A DNA stretch of 64,000 nt, taken from contig WIXG01000002.1 of the NCBI GenBank assembly GCA_009869945.1, positions 248,001 to 312,000 on the forward strand. The letters run 5' to 3'. This DNA comes from Mesaphorura yosii. Its lineage: Eukaryota; Arthropoda; Collembola; Poduromorpha; Tullbergiidae. Below, piece by piece: positions 49,145 to 60,714 of this stretch (position 1 is its first letter; each line of letters opens with the position of its first letter). A program made the translations under genes and the position numbers. The notes beneath the pieces are model-generated. The model did not search any database. It was not told the origin of the DNA and saw only the letters and a list, made by a program, of their open reading frames with translations.

Positions 49145-51301
49145 ATGGATGACGACCTTGACGACGATGAAGGGGAGAGGACCAAGTGCCAGATCTGCCT
49201 CAGCGGATGCAAGCAGATGACAACCTTCACGCTGTCCCACATTGGGCTCCTAACGCTCGTCATCTGCTACTGCACGCTGGGCGGAGCGATCTTCGAGGTT
49301 CTGGAAGCAGAAAATGAATTGCAGGTAACTTGTCACTGTCAACCTTACCGCTCCTCTTCGATATGTTTAGGCGTTACGCGTTAGTAATGTCATGTTCATT
49401 TTGAGCGCAGGTCAAGCGTGATATGCAGATCATCAGGAAGAACGTGTCGAATGAGTTGTGGGAAATGACTGACAGATCGCTGTACATCGACCAAAAAGTG
49501 TGGCTCAAGAATGCAACGAAGAAACTTGAAGTACAGCCGTCTCAGATTAGCAGATTTTGTCCCTGTCGTTTATCTCTTTTTATCCCATTTCAGGAGTTTG
49601 AAAACGAACTCGTGAACGCGATGAGAAACAAAGGCTGGGACGGGCGAGAGGAAGTGGAAGTACAAAGCTGGACTTACCTGGGCTCGCTGTTCTACTCAAT
49701 CATCGTAATCACAACGATCGGTTATGGACACATCGCCCCAAAGACCATGTGGGGAAAGATTGTGACCATGTTTTACGCGATCATTGGAATCCCTCTCATG
49801 GTCGTGTGCTGGTCCCACATTGGAGATTTCCTCGCAAATGCCGTGCGGTGGCTGTACTGGAAAGTGTGCTGCTACATTTGTACGAGGAACCCTCGGAAGA
49901 AGAGGATTGAAGCCAGAAACAGAAGAAGCATGCGAATTCCTGCCACACGAGCAGGAGGGTAAGCCCCAAGCCCAATTTTCTCGTGGGAAGATGTAGCATT
50001 GGCAAAAGTTTGATTTGTGTTTCCTGTACTAATTTGTAGCAGCATGCGAATGAGAAATCGATCAATCAGGAGATCTCAAAGAGCCTCTCAGCGATCGGGA
50101 GACTCTGCGCTTTCGGACTCCGGAGCCTCAATCGCTTCTGATCCTGGAATGTGAGTGATTCAGTAATAACTTCGTTATCACCACCATTACCACCTCGGTT
50201 TTTTTTTCAGGCGCCACATGGGAACAATAGGATCTCAAGGCCACACTTACTCCCAGCCTCACTATTCTCAAAGCCCGCACGCGTCCACACTGCCCAGAAG
50301 CCAATCCCACCAGCAACGGTCTCACGTAAGTCTGATTAGTCGTCCGAAGCAATTTTTCCAATTCGATTACCACTATTTTCTGAAACTCCTTCACAGAGAA
50401 CGACCAAATCAGCGGAACCGGAAATGATGTTGCCCATTTCTCTAAAAGACCTGCCCGTTCTCTATAACCGCTATGCCGAAGATTTCCCACCCAAGCATGG
50501 ACGGGGAATCATTTCAACGCAACCTCTGCAGGCACAGCCCGAAGCAGACGAGGATGAGGACGAGGAAGCGGACGGCCATTATTCGAAGCTGTCGAGGAAT
50601 AGAATGAGATCGGTCCCGCCTGCTCTAGAATATGTAAGCGCTTAATGAACAACATAGCACAGAGCACATAGCCATCATTCAGTGTGTAATTTAACTGATT
50701 AGGCTCAAACACGAATTGAAGAAGGTCCAGAAGGTTATTTTGACGACGAAGATGACGAGTACTACGAGGAGTACGAGGGAACCAGCGCCAGTGGTCACAG
50801 GCGAGGCCGAGGCGAGCATAGACCCGTACCGATTTGGCTCTGCGCCTTCCTCGTCGTGGGCTACATCGTTGGCGGTGGCTTTCTGTTTTCTAGCTGGGAA
50901 AATTGGGACTACCTGGACTCGGCTTATTTCTGCTTTATTACGCTCACGACCATTGGCTTTGGTGATTTTGTTCCAGCTCAAAATCTGTCTAAAGAAGACG
51001 AGGTAACGGCAGCTCATTCTTTCTGCGTTACACGTTTGATTATACGCGTTTAATCCCATTTCGCCTCTTCCTGCAGGTTTCCAGTATTGCTTTATGTTCT
51101 TTGTATCTGCTATTTGGCATTGCACTCCTCGCCATGAGTTTCAATCTTGTACAAGAACAGGTACTCCTATTATACATTCCTATTATAAATCCTAATGTTC
51201 ATGTTCCTAATGTTCCTAATGTAAATCAGGTACTGAACGCGTTCAAAGAACTAGCCATCAGACTTGGAATAATTCCAGACGAAGAGGAACAATATCAATA
51301 A
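49145..51301 (+). CDS. Two-pore-domain potassium channel (TWIK/K2P family), copy 2
   Basis: Paralogue of K2P-1 on the same strand. Coding exons: 49145-49324, 49411-49530, 49594-49958, 50040-50150, 50211-50325, 50397-50633, 50703-51002, 51077-51160 and 51230-51301; 1584 nt, 527 aa. First transmembrane segment about 31-50; pore 1 TTIGYG ending at residue 145; GIPLMVVCWSHIGDF; a long Arg/Ser-rich loop; pore 2 TIGFG at 459-463; M4 with LLFGIALLAMSFNLVQEQ. It matches copy 1 closely around both pores (VKRDM/VKKNM, WEMTDRSL, RPVPIWLC). It lacks the copy-1 intron inside the first filter and has two additional introns near the C-terminus. The last intron (51161-51229) is 69 nt, in frame and without stops, so retention would insert 23 residues. 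Exon 4 has a NAG-NAG acceptor (tagcag). The stop codon overlaps AATAAA (51297-51302); a second signal is at 51486-51491. Confidence 0.92.
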
Positions 51302-52515
51302 AAAGTTTTATTATTTTAATCTAAAATGAGCCGTGGAGCTCCGCGCGCAGAGTGAATGTCTTATTTTCGAGTGTGAAGCATCTTGTAAGAGATTTATGCC
51401 AATAGTCACGGAAATCTTAAAGTAAACGTAAAAAGCGACTATTTTAATTTAGCTCAACGTAAAGTGTAATGTACGTACTTAAAGCAATAAAATGAAGCTC
51501 TTGTTCTGCCGATTCTTACCACACCAAAACCGTACACTTGCTTCACAGATGATTATTATTATTTTCGCTATTTCATGGACCACACTGACGCATTCATCGA
51601 AATTAAACGAAAACCGGAGAGTTAGTCATTAATTAAATAATCCGACCACAAACACCGACTGCACTCTAAATCATCATGATAATAATGAGACACTGTCACA
51701 AGATGAGATTTTCCAATCGTAAAGTACGGTTTTAACGTCTGCTTGAGCTCTTTTGAAACTTCGTGTTGAATCAGTGCTCAGAACGAATTCCGACCACCAT
51801 ACTTCAATGAGTTACCTGTTCGCCTGCTAATGCGCATTAGCATTACGGTCTTAATGACCAAAATCTAATATCAAAAATTTGCAAGGCACTCCTGCATCGT
51901 CGTATCGGCGCGGCCGGAGCACTGCGCGTGTAGTTCCACTTAAAGGAGAAACATCAACATCTGTTGGCACAAGTGTTCTTGCTCAAACAGATTAGCGAGT
52001 GCACGCCAGTATCTAGCTATCCAGCAAATCCAGTTTGTCATTCGATCGAGAAAGCAGCTTTTAATTATTCCTAGTCTGGCTGTCAGTTGCGATCCGCTCA
52101 AGTCAGTACGTATTTGTGGAAATTATTGTCCTTGCGCCGTTTTACTGTGGCACAATCACAATTCAGCTCTAAGGTGAAGATTAGTTGTTCAGTACTTCAC
52201 AAACTTATTGCAATTGGAAATCTCTGGTGTGTCGTAAAAGTAATTAAATGCAACTCAGTCTTGGTCTTCAGTGCTGAAGATGTAGAAGTGGTGAAATCAG
52301 ATAAGTTAAGGCATTGTTTGTGCTGCTAGCCAGGCAAAACACACTGGCACAGGCAAGGTCGAAACTACCACACATTATTCAGCTGCATGAGCGGAGCTTG
52401 GACCATGAAGATTAGAGCTAGAGCTAGACAGCAGATGTGAAGGAGGTGATCGAATGAAGTATAATCTGCGTCTCCGCGTCGATGTACGACTGCGTACGGG
52501 TTTCCGCTGTGAAAA
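51302..52515. other. Intergenic region between K2P-2 and C2-domain gene
   Basis: No supportable gene. An 80-codon open frame at 52087-52329 has no domain or splice context and may lie in the 5' UTR of the next gene. Confidence 0.45.
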
Positions 52516-54350
52516 ATGGGCGACTCAATCATAGAAATCACGGACCCGCCACACCTGCCGATTTACTCCAGAACCACGACAATGGCAACTTATCCAATAA
52601 CAAAGTCGCCAGTCTTCGATTCCTCGTCCACACCCACGCCAAGCATTCTCGAGACATTTAGAAGCAGTCATTACTTCTTCCATTCAATGCGTGGTCTGAC
52701 AATTCTGTTAAGTATTGGCCTGATTACTGTTCTGGTTGTGACTGCACTCGGGTACTTGCTTTGTTGCTGCTTGCGCCGTTACAAGCGTGTTAAGAAACAG
52801 TACGGTATTGTCTTAAGTGGTACCGGTGGCAGTGATTACGGTGGAGGAAGCTCAAGCACAGCATCGAATTACAATGGCAATGACAGAAACAGCGGTGGTG
52901 GATACTGGAATCGAGCATCAACTGGAAGCGTGAGTGGAAGCAAGAAATTGCTCATCTCACACAAAAATATCATCACGCCTGATAAGAATTTACCTTTTGT
53001 GGTGCCAATGGTAAATTTATACAAACATTGACTTCTGTCTTGTGTATTTTAAATGCATTCTAATTGTTTCACACAGATTTCACTCCAGCAAACGCAAACC
53101 CAAGCCGGATCACCGTCGACATCCGTATTTTATGGAAGCGGCGGCGGTGCGATGGCGATGCCGAAGCCCCCACTGCAGGAAGAGCAGTACTTCCCCCAGT
53201 ATCACTTGGAAGACTCGACGGCACCACAGATTGGATTCTCCCTCTCCTACCAGGTGTCCACACAAATACTCAAAGTTCTAATAATCGGAGGGAATAATTT
53301 CCCGTACGAGTCTGAAGGGGTCTGTCACAGTATTCATGTGAAAGTGTACCCTGGCCGCGGCAGCAAGCACAGAACAAAGGAGTTTCCCGGCGGTTGTCCA
53401 ATCTACAATCAGGAATTCAGTTTTCATGTACGCAAAGACACGCTCAAGACGAAGGTGCTCAAGCTGAGGGTGATTGGACAGAATTTCTCAATGAGTGCTA
53501 ATGTCGGGTCTGCAGCGTCGGCAGGCAAATCGTCCCAGGCAGGAGTCCGCAGTAGTTTCGTTGGCAGCAGCTCCATCACATCGACAGGCAGTAATTTGAG
53601 CAGCATCTCCGCCGGCAAGGCGCTCGTCGGCATTGTCAACGTGGCACTAAAAGACTTGCCGATGGTCGGGCAATTCGATGATATCAGGCAAGACTTCAAA
53701 ACTGGGCCGGTGTGGAAGATCTTGGAACACCCGTCAAGTTTTGGGGAGGGCATTAAACTGGACGTTTCCCTCAAGTGGAGCGAGGAACCGAGCCCCGGGC
53801 TGTTGGTCATGAAAATACGGGAGGCGTACGGGCTTCATGAGATCACAGAAGCAGAGTACAGTAAGTGAAATTAATTCTCTATACCGGCACCGGCAATTTC
53901 TACAATTTAGTGCATTACTCTCTTATCTCGTCTTACAGCCACAACCTACGTGAAGGTCACACTTCAGGAGCAAGGACGGAGTATCAAAAACAGGAAAACT
54001 CGCCTCATCCGCTGGGGAAGTCAACCAAATTACGACGACACGTTTGTGGTGACGATTCCTTATGATCTGCTCAGTCAAATCTCTTTCACATTGGCGCTGA
54101 TAGCGCGCGGAAAATTAGGCATGTAAAATTTTGCGTTGTGCCTTCAAATTCACATGCGCCATGTGCAGGAGGTCGTTAAAGAGAGCTTTAAATTCCAGGT
54201 TCGAAAGTCATTCTTGGAAGGATTAGCGTCGGCCCCGTCCCGTTCGTGAGCCCTCAAAGTGGATTTGCGGCTGGCGCAGAGATTTGGGAGGACATGTGCC
54301 ACCAGAAGAACGTAGAAGTCGGTCGCTGGCTACCGCTCATGATGCCTTAA
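52516..54350 (+). CDS. Synaptotagmin-like membrane protein with two C2 domains (calcium ligands degenerate)
   Basis: Exons 52516-53010, 53077-53860, 53939-54118 and 54199-54350; 1611 nt, 536 aa. A short N-terminal luminal/extracellular part precedes one transmembrane helix (60-85, LTILLSIGLITVLVVTALGY) followed by a cysteine-rich palmitoylation-type and basic stretch (LLCCCLRRYKRVKK). C2A spans about 214-380 with a Ser/Gly insertion at 308-345; C2B spans about 388-530 with GLLVMKIREAYGL, TYVKVTL, PNYDDTFVVTIP and VILGRISVGP. The aspartates that chelate Ca2+ in loops 1 and 3 are not evident, so a Ca2+-independent membrane-trafficking role is likely, as in synaptotagmin 12/14/16-type proteins. 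The third intron seems to use a GC donor (TTAG|GCATGT): the only nearby GT gives the wrong phase. Poly(A) signal 54453-54458. The specific synaptotagmin class is uncertain. Confidence 0.83.
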
Positions 54351-54458
54351 CGGTGCTAACATGATACGACTGTCATAATGTTCTATTTTTGGAAGTGAGA
54401 AGAATTACACGTAGTCTTATTCTTGACTTGACTCGACTTAACTTGACGCGTGAATAAA

Positions 54459-55421
54459 ATTAATGGCTCCGAACACGCAAGTGACGCAGGGAACTGAACT
54501 TAAACTCAATTTACAGTTATTGCTATCAATTTACGAACCTGTCAAGTTCATCCGCGCTGCAACAAAGTTATGAATTCCATAAACGAGCAGATTGAGTTAC
54601 GTGTCTAAATATAGTAATTGTAATTATGATAAATGCATTTCACTAACCCGTGTCGGTGTCTTGTTTTTGCATTCATCTTCACATCGTTCTCATATTTTAG
54701 ATTTGGCGTTCTTGGCTTTGGCTTCGGCATCTGCCGCAAGTCATTTAACTCGAAATCCTTACAGCACGCACGAAAAGATGAGCCACGACACAGCCGCAAA
54801 GATGAGGTTTTATGGTTAGTTAAATCATAAACGCGACTGCCAAGAATAACAAAAAGAATTTTTGAACTTTCTCCTCTCATGCATGGCATGTCGTATGCAT
54901 GCAATGCGTTTGTGTTGCAACAGATTCGAGGTTGATGAACACGGTCGTCGAATGTCGAATATCTCGGACCGAATTTCTCGGGTATGATGAGATCACGAAT
55001 GCGGTGTAGTGCAAAAGTACAAAATTAGGCATCAAAGGAGCCCATTGAGCTGTTATTACTTTTGCGAGTATTGCTATTGCGAGTACCCGTTGATGTGAAA
55101 TGAAGTGAAATGCGATGCAGCCAGCCGGTTGATGGTTGATAGGTTCGTTCATCTGTAATGACTTTCATGTACCAAAATATTTACAACTCGTCCCGATCTA
55201 GACGAGCTGATGCACTCTTTCTTGACTCAGCCCTGGCTTGTGAGTTGGACTCCTTTTCCAACTAAATTTTGGGCTGAATCATTCGATTTCGGAATTTCAC
55301 AATTTCATTCAAACAAATGCGTTCGAAGAAGGAAACCGCGGCAGTTCGGCAGACCTTTCTTGGAGAACTTGAAGGCTAATAATAAAGTTTTAATTGCTTA
55401 GTTGAATTTTAACGTGGAATC
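54459..55421. other. Intergenic region before the protease gene
   Basis: No supportable gene; contains the presumed promoter and 5' UTR of the protease gene. Confidence 0.4.
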
Positions 55422-57940
55422 ATGAATTTACTCACGGGCATCGTGTTACTCCTTTACTCCTGCCTGTTTTTCTTCAATTTGACCATCGCTCAAGGTGCTG
55501 GCACTTATGGCAGGACGAAACGTGTGTTGCGAGGATACCAGGCAAGTAATTTGCAATTAATACACATCTGATTCAATTAATAAGACTCAATTAACACGGG
55601 TTTACAATTCCAGGTGTGCTCTGGTGCGAGATGCGAGTCTCTCAAATCCCTGGTGTCACCTTTCACTGGATTGCTTGGGCTTGGAGCTGACAACATGGAC
55701 TTTCTGCATTACAGCCGCTGGACGCGGTGGTCGACCTGCAGCAGACATTGCTCGACCCACAGATATCGGTAAGTGTGCTTCATAGCCGGCCGTAATTTGT
55801 CAACTGCGTACCACGCGGACGCGGAGACAGAATATTGAACTTTTATGTTGATGATTCTGATCCTGCTTCTTCCTCATTGCACGGCACGAACGAACGCCTT
55901 CGATTTTGGCAACGGCTCTACATAATTTGTAGAACTGATCATGCATGAAATTATTCTGCGAGGAGACGAGACAATGAAATATTTCGGTGTCTGCACTCTC
56001 CTTTGCTCAAAAATGTTTGTGTTTATGAATCTAGGGCATGTCGTTTTCCGTTGAGTTGTGGGACAACAATAATTCACGAAGAAGCATTCTGCTATCGTCG
56101 CGGCACTCATTGCGAACTGATTTACCAGTCAAGTCTTGGAGATTTCTTTGCACAAGACGATCAGCAGTACAGTAAGCTTGCTTTGTCTTTTGCACTTGCA
56201 TTCTGGGAGGCACGCTGAGATATTTTGGTCCTAAATGCTCTGACAGTGACTGAATTTACAGATGAAGATGCCCACACCAATGAACTCACTGGCTATGAAT
56301 CGCCACCGCCGGAAATGCACACGCATATCCATGGCAGTTCTGAATGGATCCCACATTACAGCGAATTGCTCGCTCCAGCAGCTATTCCTCCGGTCCCGAA
56401 AGTATCAAAGAAGAAAATTCGCCGGCAGCCAAAGAAGTACGCACCGTTTCTCGAAGATGCCCGGGGAAAAGGAAGGAGGAAAATTAAACCACCATGGAGC
56501 AGGGACCGGGACAGGCCCATGAGTCCGAACAGAACGGTGGCAGCACCAACGCCCATCACTTATCACGTGGAGCGTACCCAAGACGAACCACTGCGAAGAA
56601 ATTCTCATTATCTTGGACTCGATGGCCTGAACAATTATGAATACAATGGCCCATTTCCCATTCACATCGACGACTACACTGATGACCGAAAGCGAGAACC
56701 CAGTTACAATTATAATTACAACTACAACGCGTTTAACCCGTTCTTGCTCTCAAATACAAATGGGGGCTCAAATGAGGAAGAATTTACATGCGGAATTGCT
56801 AAAACGCCGCCGTCAAGTAGGTCGTACGGCCTCGAACGGAGGATTCTCGGTGGAAGCGAGGCACAGAAGGGAAGGTGGCCGTGGCAGGTCGCCATTCTGA
56901 ATCGAATGCAGGTCAGGCCAGAATTATGAATTAAAAATGCCGTTAAGATAGCCTGCGTTGAATTTTCAATAACTTGTTCCGTACTCGGGCAGGAAGCGTT
57001 CTGTGGAGGAACTTTAATTGCGCCGAGGTGGATCTTGACTGCAGCACACTGCGTCCGTCGGAGGATTTATGTCACAATTGGAGAACATCATTTACACCGG
57101 AATGATGAAACGGAGAAACATTACCGAGTAAATTCCATCACGGACGATTTACCTATAAAATCGATCTCTGTTTATGTTCTTTTATTTTTAGATTGAAGCG
57201 GCGTTCATTCATCCTGACTTTGAGACAGACACCGTTGACTCGGTTAGACAATTAACCAAATTAGCCAAGCGAGCTAGTTAGGTAATTGTGCTCATACTAA
57301 TTTTAATTGTATGTAATTAGGACATCGCCCTGCTTCTGCTGCCCGAGCCCGTTCCAACTCAATTGGGCCTGGCCTGCCTCCCCTTCGAAAATCAGCCGCT
57401 GCCATCCCCAAGCACGATTTGCACAATTCTTGGGTGGGGCAAGCAAAAGTACAATCATGTCTTTGGAACTCACGCCTTGCACGAAGGAAAGGTAAAGCAA
57501 AACCCCGACAACCACGTCTGAACCCTTCAAGCCTTTGACCATAAACTTGGAAACTCTGTTGTGTTCGGCGCCGCAGGTGCCGATTGTCAGCAACGGCGAG
57601 TGTCGGTACGCGTATGGCCAGTACGAGATCACGAGCAACATGTTTTGTGCCGGGTACAGTGGAGGCACGGTCGACAGCTGCGCTGGTGACTCGGGCGGTC
57701 CCCTCCTTTGCACTGATAACGACAACAGGTCAGCTATTCAATAAGCGCACACGCACAGGTACAGTCGGCCGACTGTTGGGTTAATGTTCATGTTGCACTC
57801 GTTTTAGGTGGACTGTGCACGGAGTGACGAGTTTCGGAGATGGCTGTGGTCGCAAGGGGAAGTACGGTATCTACGCCAAAGTCTCGAATTATGTGGCGTG
57901 GATTAAGAAAGTGATGCAAGTCAACGTCAACATGTACTAA
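55422..57940 (+). CDS. Secreted trypsin-type serine protease with N-terminal TSP1-like segment
   Basis: Nine exons: 55422-55541, 55614-55768, 56035-56171, 56262-56911, 56993-57127, 57192-57242, 57321-57491, 57577-57728 and 57808-57940; 1704 nt, 567 aa. Signal peptide 1-24. Residues 76-120 hold a cysteine-rich segment starting [11 protein letters not shown], like a shortened thrombospondin type 1 repeat. A linker of about 150 residues, rich in Pro, Arg, Asn and Tyr, follows. Zymogen cleavage is predicted at R291|ILGG. The catalytic triad is complete: H333 (TAAHC), D377 (DIALL) and S472 (GDSGGP). D466 six residues before the serine, with SFGDGCG later, indicates trypsin-like cleavage after Lys/Arg. 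C-terminus VAWIKKVMQ. Intron 1 appears to be GC-AG (CAG|GCAAGT), since GTAATT four bases on breaks the frame. Poly(A) signal 58106-58111. The substrate is unknown. Confidence 0.88.
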
Positions 57941-58860
57941 ACGAAAAAGACGAGCTAGACGAGTATTTCCCGTCCATGACTGCCATTTGTAAGATAAATC
58001 ATTAAATTGTTGTTCTTGTACGGCAAGATGTCAGCCTCACTGCCTCTAATCACTCTAAGCTTTAAGATAATCAATGTTTCAATTTAATCTGATCGCTATG
58101 CTATGAATAAAATGAAACCAAATGAGCAATTCAGCATTGAATTGACCCTCAAATTGAAACCTTTATGTTTACCACACTTTAATTAAGATTCCGTAAAGAT
58201 TTAAGCGGCGGAGATCCCTTGAATCACTTGAATGAATGAATCCTGACATTATGAGATTACCAACCACAGCGTGCGTGCAAGTGAGCAAACTCCACAAACG
58301 AAAGCTGAATGCTGTCGTTTCTCGTCTCGAACCGCATCTGTCAATTGCGGCTCTTATAAAATAGTCAGTAACGCGTGATCGACGACAAGCGACACTGGGC
58401 TGGTTGGACACTGCACTGAACAATTGATTCGTTTATTCGGAATTGATTACGTTAAATAAACTGATCAAAGGCAATGTAACGAAGGTTGTACATAGAAAAA
58501 AAAGAATAATCTTGTGAAATCGGCACTATTGCCGATTTTGATTACTCACTTTACGACAAGAATATGTGCGTTCGGTTCATGTAGACAAAAAGAGGACGGC
58601 CAAACTTCACCAGGTCAAGTAAGTGTGATTATCATTCATCAGCCAGCCAGAAGTCACTGACAAGAGCAAACTGTAATTAATTAAATCTTTCTCAGATAAA
58701 GAAGTCGTTGACAAGGAACTTATACTACTGGCGCACTACACTAACAACAATTCTCGTCAATTCTAGAAAAATTCAAGTTCAAGAGGAGAAGACGGAAACG
58801 GAACCTGGTAAATCCTTGAATAGCGTACGAGTTTTTTTAATATCCGACAGGCAGTCCAAA
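57941..58860. other. Intergenic region 3' of protease and 3' of small membrane-protein gene
   Basis: Convergent 3' ends. No gene seen apart from the protease poly(A) signal at 58106-58111. Confidence 0.45.
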
Positions 58861-59229
58861 TTAATTGTCCAAAGTAAAGATGCTTGCCATTGAATCTAAT
58901 CTTCGGAATAATCCTTCCGTCGCGTTAAACACCGTAACCGTGTTTTGATTGAGAGGCACGAACGCGTAAAATTTTCCAGGCGGATAAATGATTTTGAGCC
59001 AGATCCACGCCAAGGGTATCACCACGAAAGGCACCATTATGAAAAAGAAATTAATATTAAAGTTAGGACTGATCCAGTACAAGAAACGAGACGATGTCGA
59101 GTCGATGATTTGGCTCTTTTGAAGCAGAACATCGTGACCGACGTGATCTTTCGCTGAGGTCGTAGCTCCTGTCGTGAAATCAGTGAAATGTAAGATCAAT
59201 ACGACAAACAGGATCAGAAAGTCTTTCAT
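58861..59229 (-). CDS. Small putative secreted/membrane protein, unknown family
   Basis: Single uninterrupted frame, 122 aa. I start it at the ATG at 59229 because the open frame further upstream has no ATG and because this start gives a good signal peptide (MKDFLILFVVLILHFTDFTTG). A second strongly hydrophobic segment (about 60-80, FFFIMVPFVVIPLAWIWL) suggests a single-pass membrane protein with a short C-terminal part after YPPGKFYAF. I do not recognise the family. No introns, no paralogue in the window. A TATTTAA-like box lies near 59450 on the minus strand. It could be a real lineage-specific gene; confidence is limited because evidence is only the frame and the two hydrophobic segments. 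Confidence 0.5.
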   Translation of the reverse strand: MKDFLILFVVLILHFTDFTTGATTSAKDHVGHDVLLQKSQIIDSTSSRFLYWISPNFNINFFFIMVPFVVIPLAWIWLKIIYPPGKFYAFVPLNQNTVTVFNATEGLFRRLDSMASIFTLDN

Positions 59230-59554
59230 TTGAGCAGGGTCAAGTTTGACGACTAGGCTACTGAGTTCAGTTGTTAGAGAGTTTTTGCCGTAGTTCGTTT
59301 CGTTGTTTAGTTTTCTCAGTAGGTTACTCGTAAGTGTGAGTTGAGGTTTCGACACAAATTGATGGGCTCATTTGGTTAAATATGCGCATGCATTATTCTT
59401 TTTCCATTCCCATTATTCTGAAGTGAGGTGGTGGCCACCAAGGGAGCTTAAATAGCTTTCTATAGAAAACCTTTGATTCTATTCTATGTTATGTTCCTAT
59501 CTGCCATGTCATTCGTCGTTCTCTTTTTTAAATGTAGGAACTAACGTCGCAAAG

Positions 59555-60714
59555 ATGGCTCCAACTCCAACTACGTCGAACCAACCGGACTCCTATCGTA
59601 ATAACTTATGAATTTATCGCTGAAGATATTCGATATGTTCGAGTTACAACCTCAGTTAGTTAATTCGGTTGGTTAATCAGTTTTGCTTCTTGATCTCATA
59701 GAACTTGACGGAATAGTCCGAGGCTGGGCAAAACTTGGTGGAGCTCTCCGCTCGAATGAACTCACCGATTTCACGGTGAAAGTTACTGCCGTCATTGGAC
59801 CGGACGAAATTTACATCGTCAAAGCAGACGCTGAAACAGTCATAGATGAATTAAACGAAAAGCTGAACTACTACATTTCTGAAAGGAGTTATGGCGGAAC
59901 AGCTTTTGCTGACGCCTATCCTGCCGGCGCTTTTGTGGCCGCAAAGGATATGGAAAACAGGTTCGCTTCATGATTTTACAAAAATGTCGGTAGAAAGAGC
60001 AGGGCGAATTATTATTATAGATGCCTTTTTATTAAAAGATGGGCCAGAGCTGTCATTTTGAATGAGTTTTACGATGAGAAAGGGGAACGCCGTGTTGACG
60101 TCTCCTTTATCGATCACGGGGACACTCGACTTGGGATGGATTTGGCCGATATATTTCCACTGAGTTCGGAATTCACCACCCTGGAATGTCAAGCGATTGC
60201 TTTGAAATTGGGGCACGTCGAACCGACCCACCCACAAGGAATTTGGACTAAGAAAGTGGCAAAGTTTATGGAGCGAATTCTTATTAGAAAGGGAGTGACA
60301 ATGAGACTTGACGTCGTGGTAAGTCGGTTAAGTTTTTACGGTTACGCACGATTAAGTTTACTTCAAGATGTTTTTTCCATCTTTTTTGTATTATTAAAGC
60401 CGCTGGCCAAGATTGGATCAGGAGGAAGTGAAGACGACATGACGCCCAAATGCAACTGGTACGAAGCACTAGTCTTCACCGATATGGACCACGAGCTCGG
60501 GGAAACTCTTGTTCGCGCAAAACTGGCTCGCTTCAAAGATGAGAAAGCTTTCCTGCGGAAAAAGACGGCCTTGTTCGCTCAACTCGAGACGAAAGTTAAG
60601 AAGGTGGTGGACCAGATGCTAGAAAACGACGATGAACGGGACGATGGGCTACGTCAAGTGGGTCAACTGGATGAGATGATGAAGCGCTTTGATGTCTTTG
60701 GTTTTGAAGATTGA
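59555..60714 (+). CDS. Single-Tudor-domain protein with C-terminal charged helix
   Basis: Four exons: 59555-59597, 59702-59960, 60039-60318 and 60400-60714; 897 nt, 298 aa. A Tudor domain of the extended (Tudor-SN-like) type spans about residues 37-165: FTVKVTAV and PDEIYIV, then GAFVAAKDMENRWARAVI, VDVSFIDHGDTR, and FTTLECQAIALKLGHVEP. Such domains bind methylarginine/methyllysine partners, often in germline RNA-silencing complexes. The family consensus D-Y-G-N of the binding loop is D-H-G-D here, and the aromatic cage looks incomplete, so ligand binding is doubtful. The C-terminal 70 residues are highly charged and probably helical/coiled (FLRKKTALFAQLETKVKKVV). Exon 1 encodes only 14 residues and was placed by splice phase. 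Poly(A) signal 60818-60823. A specific orthologue is not assigned. Confidence 0.78.
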
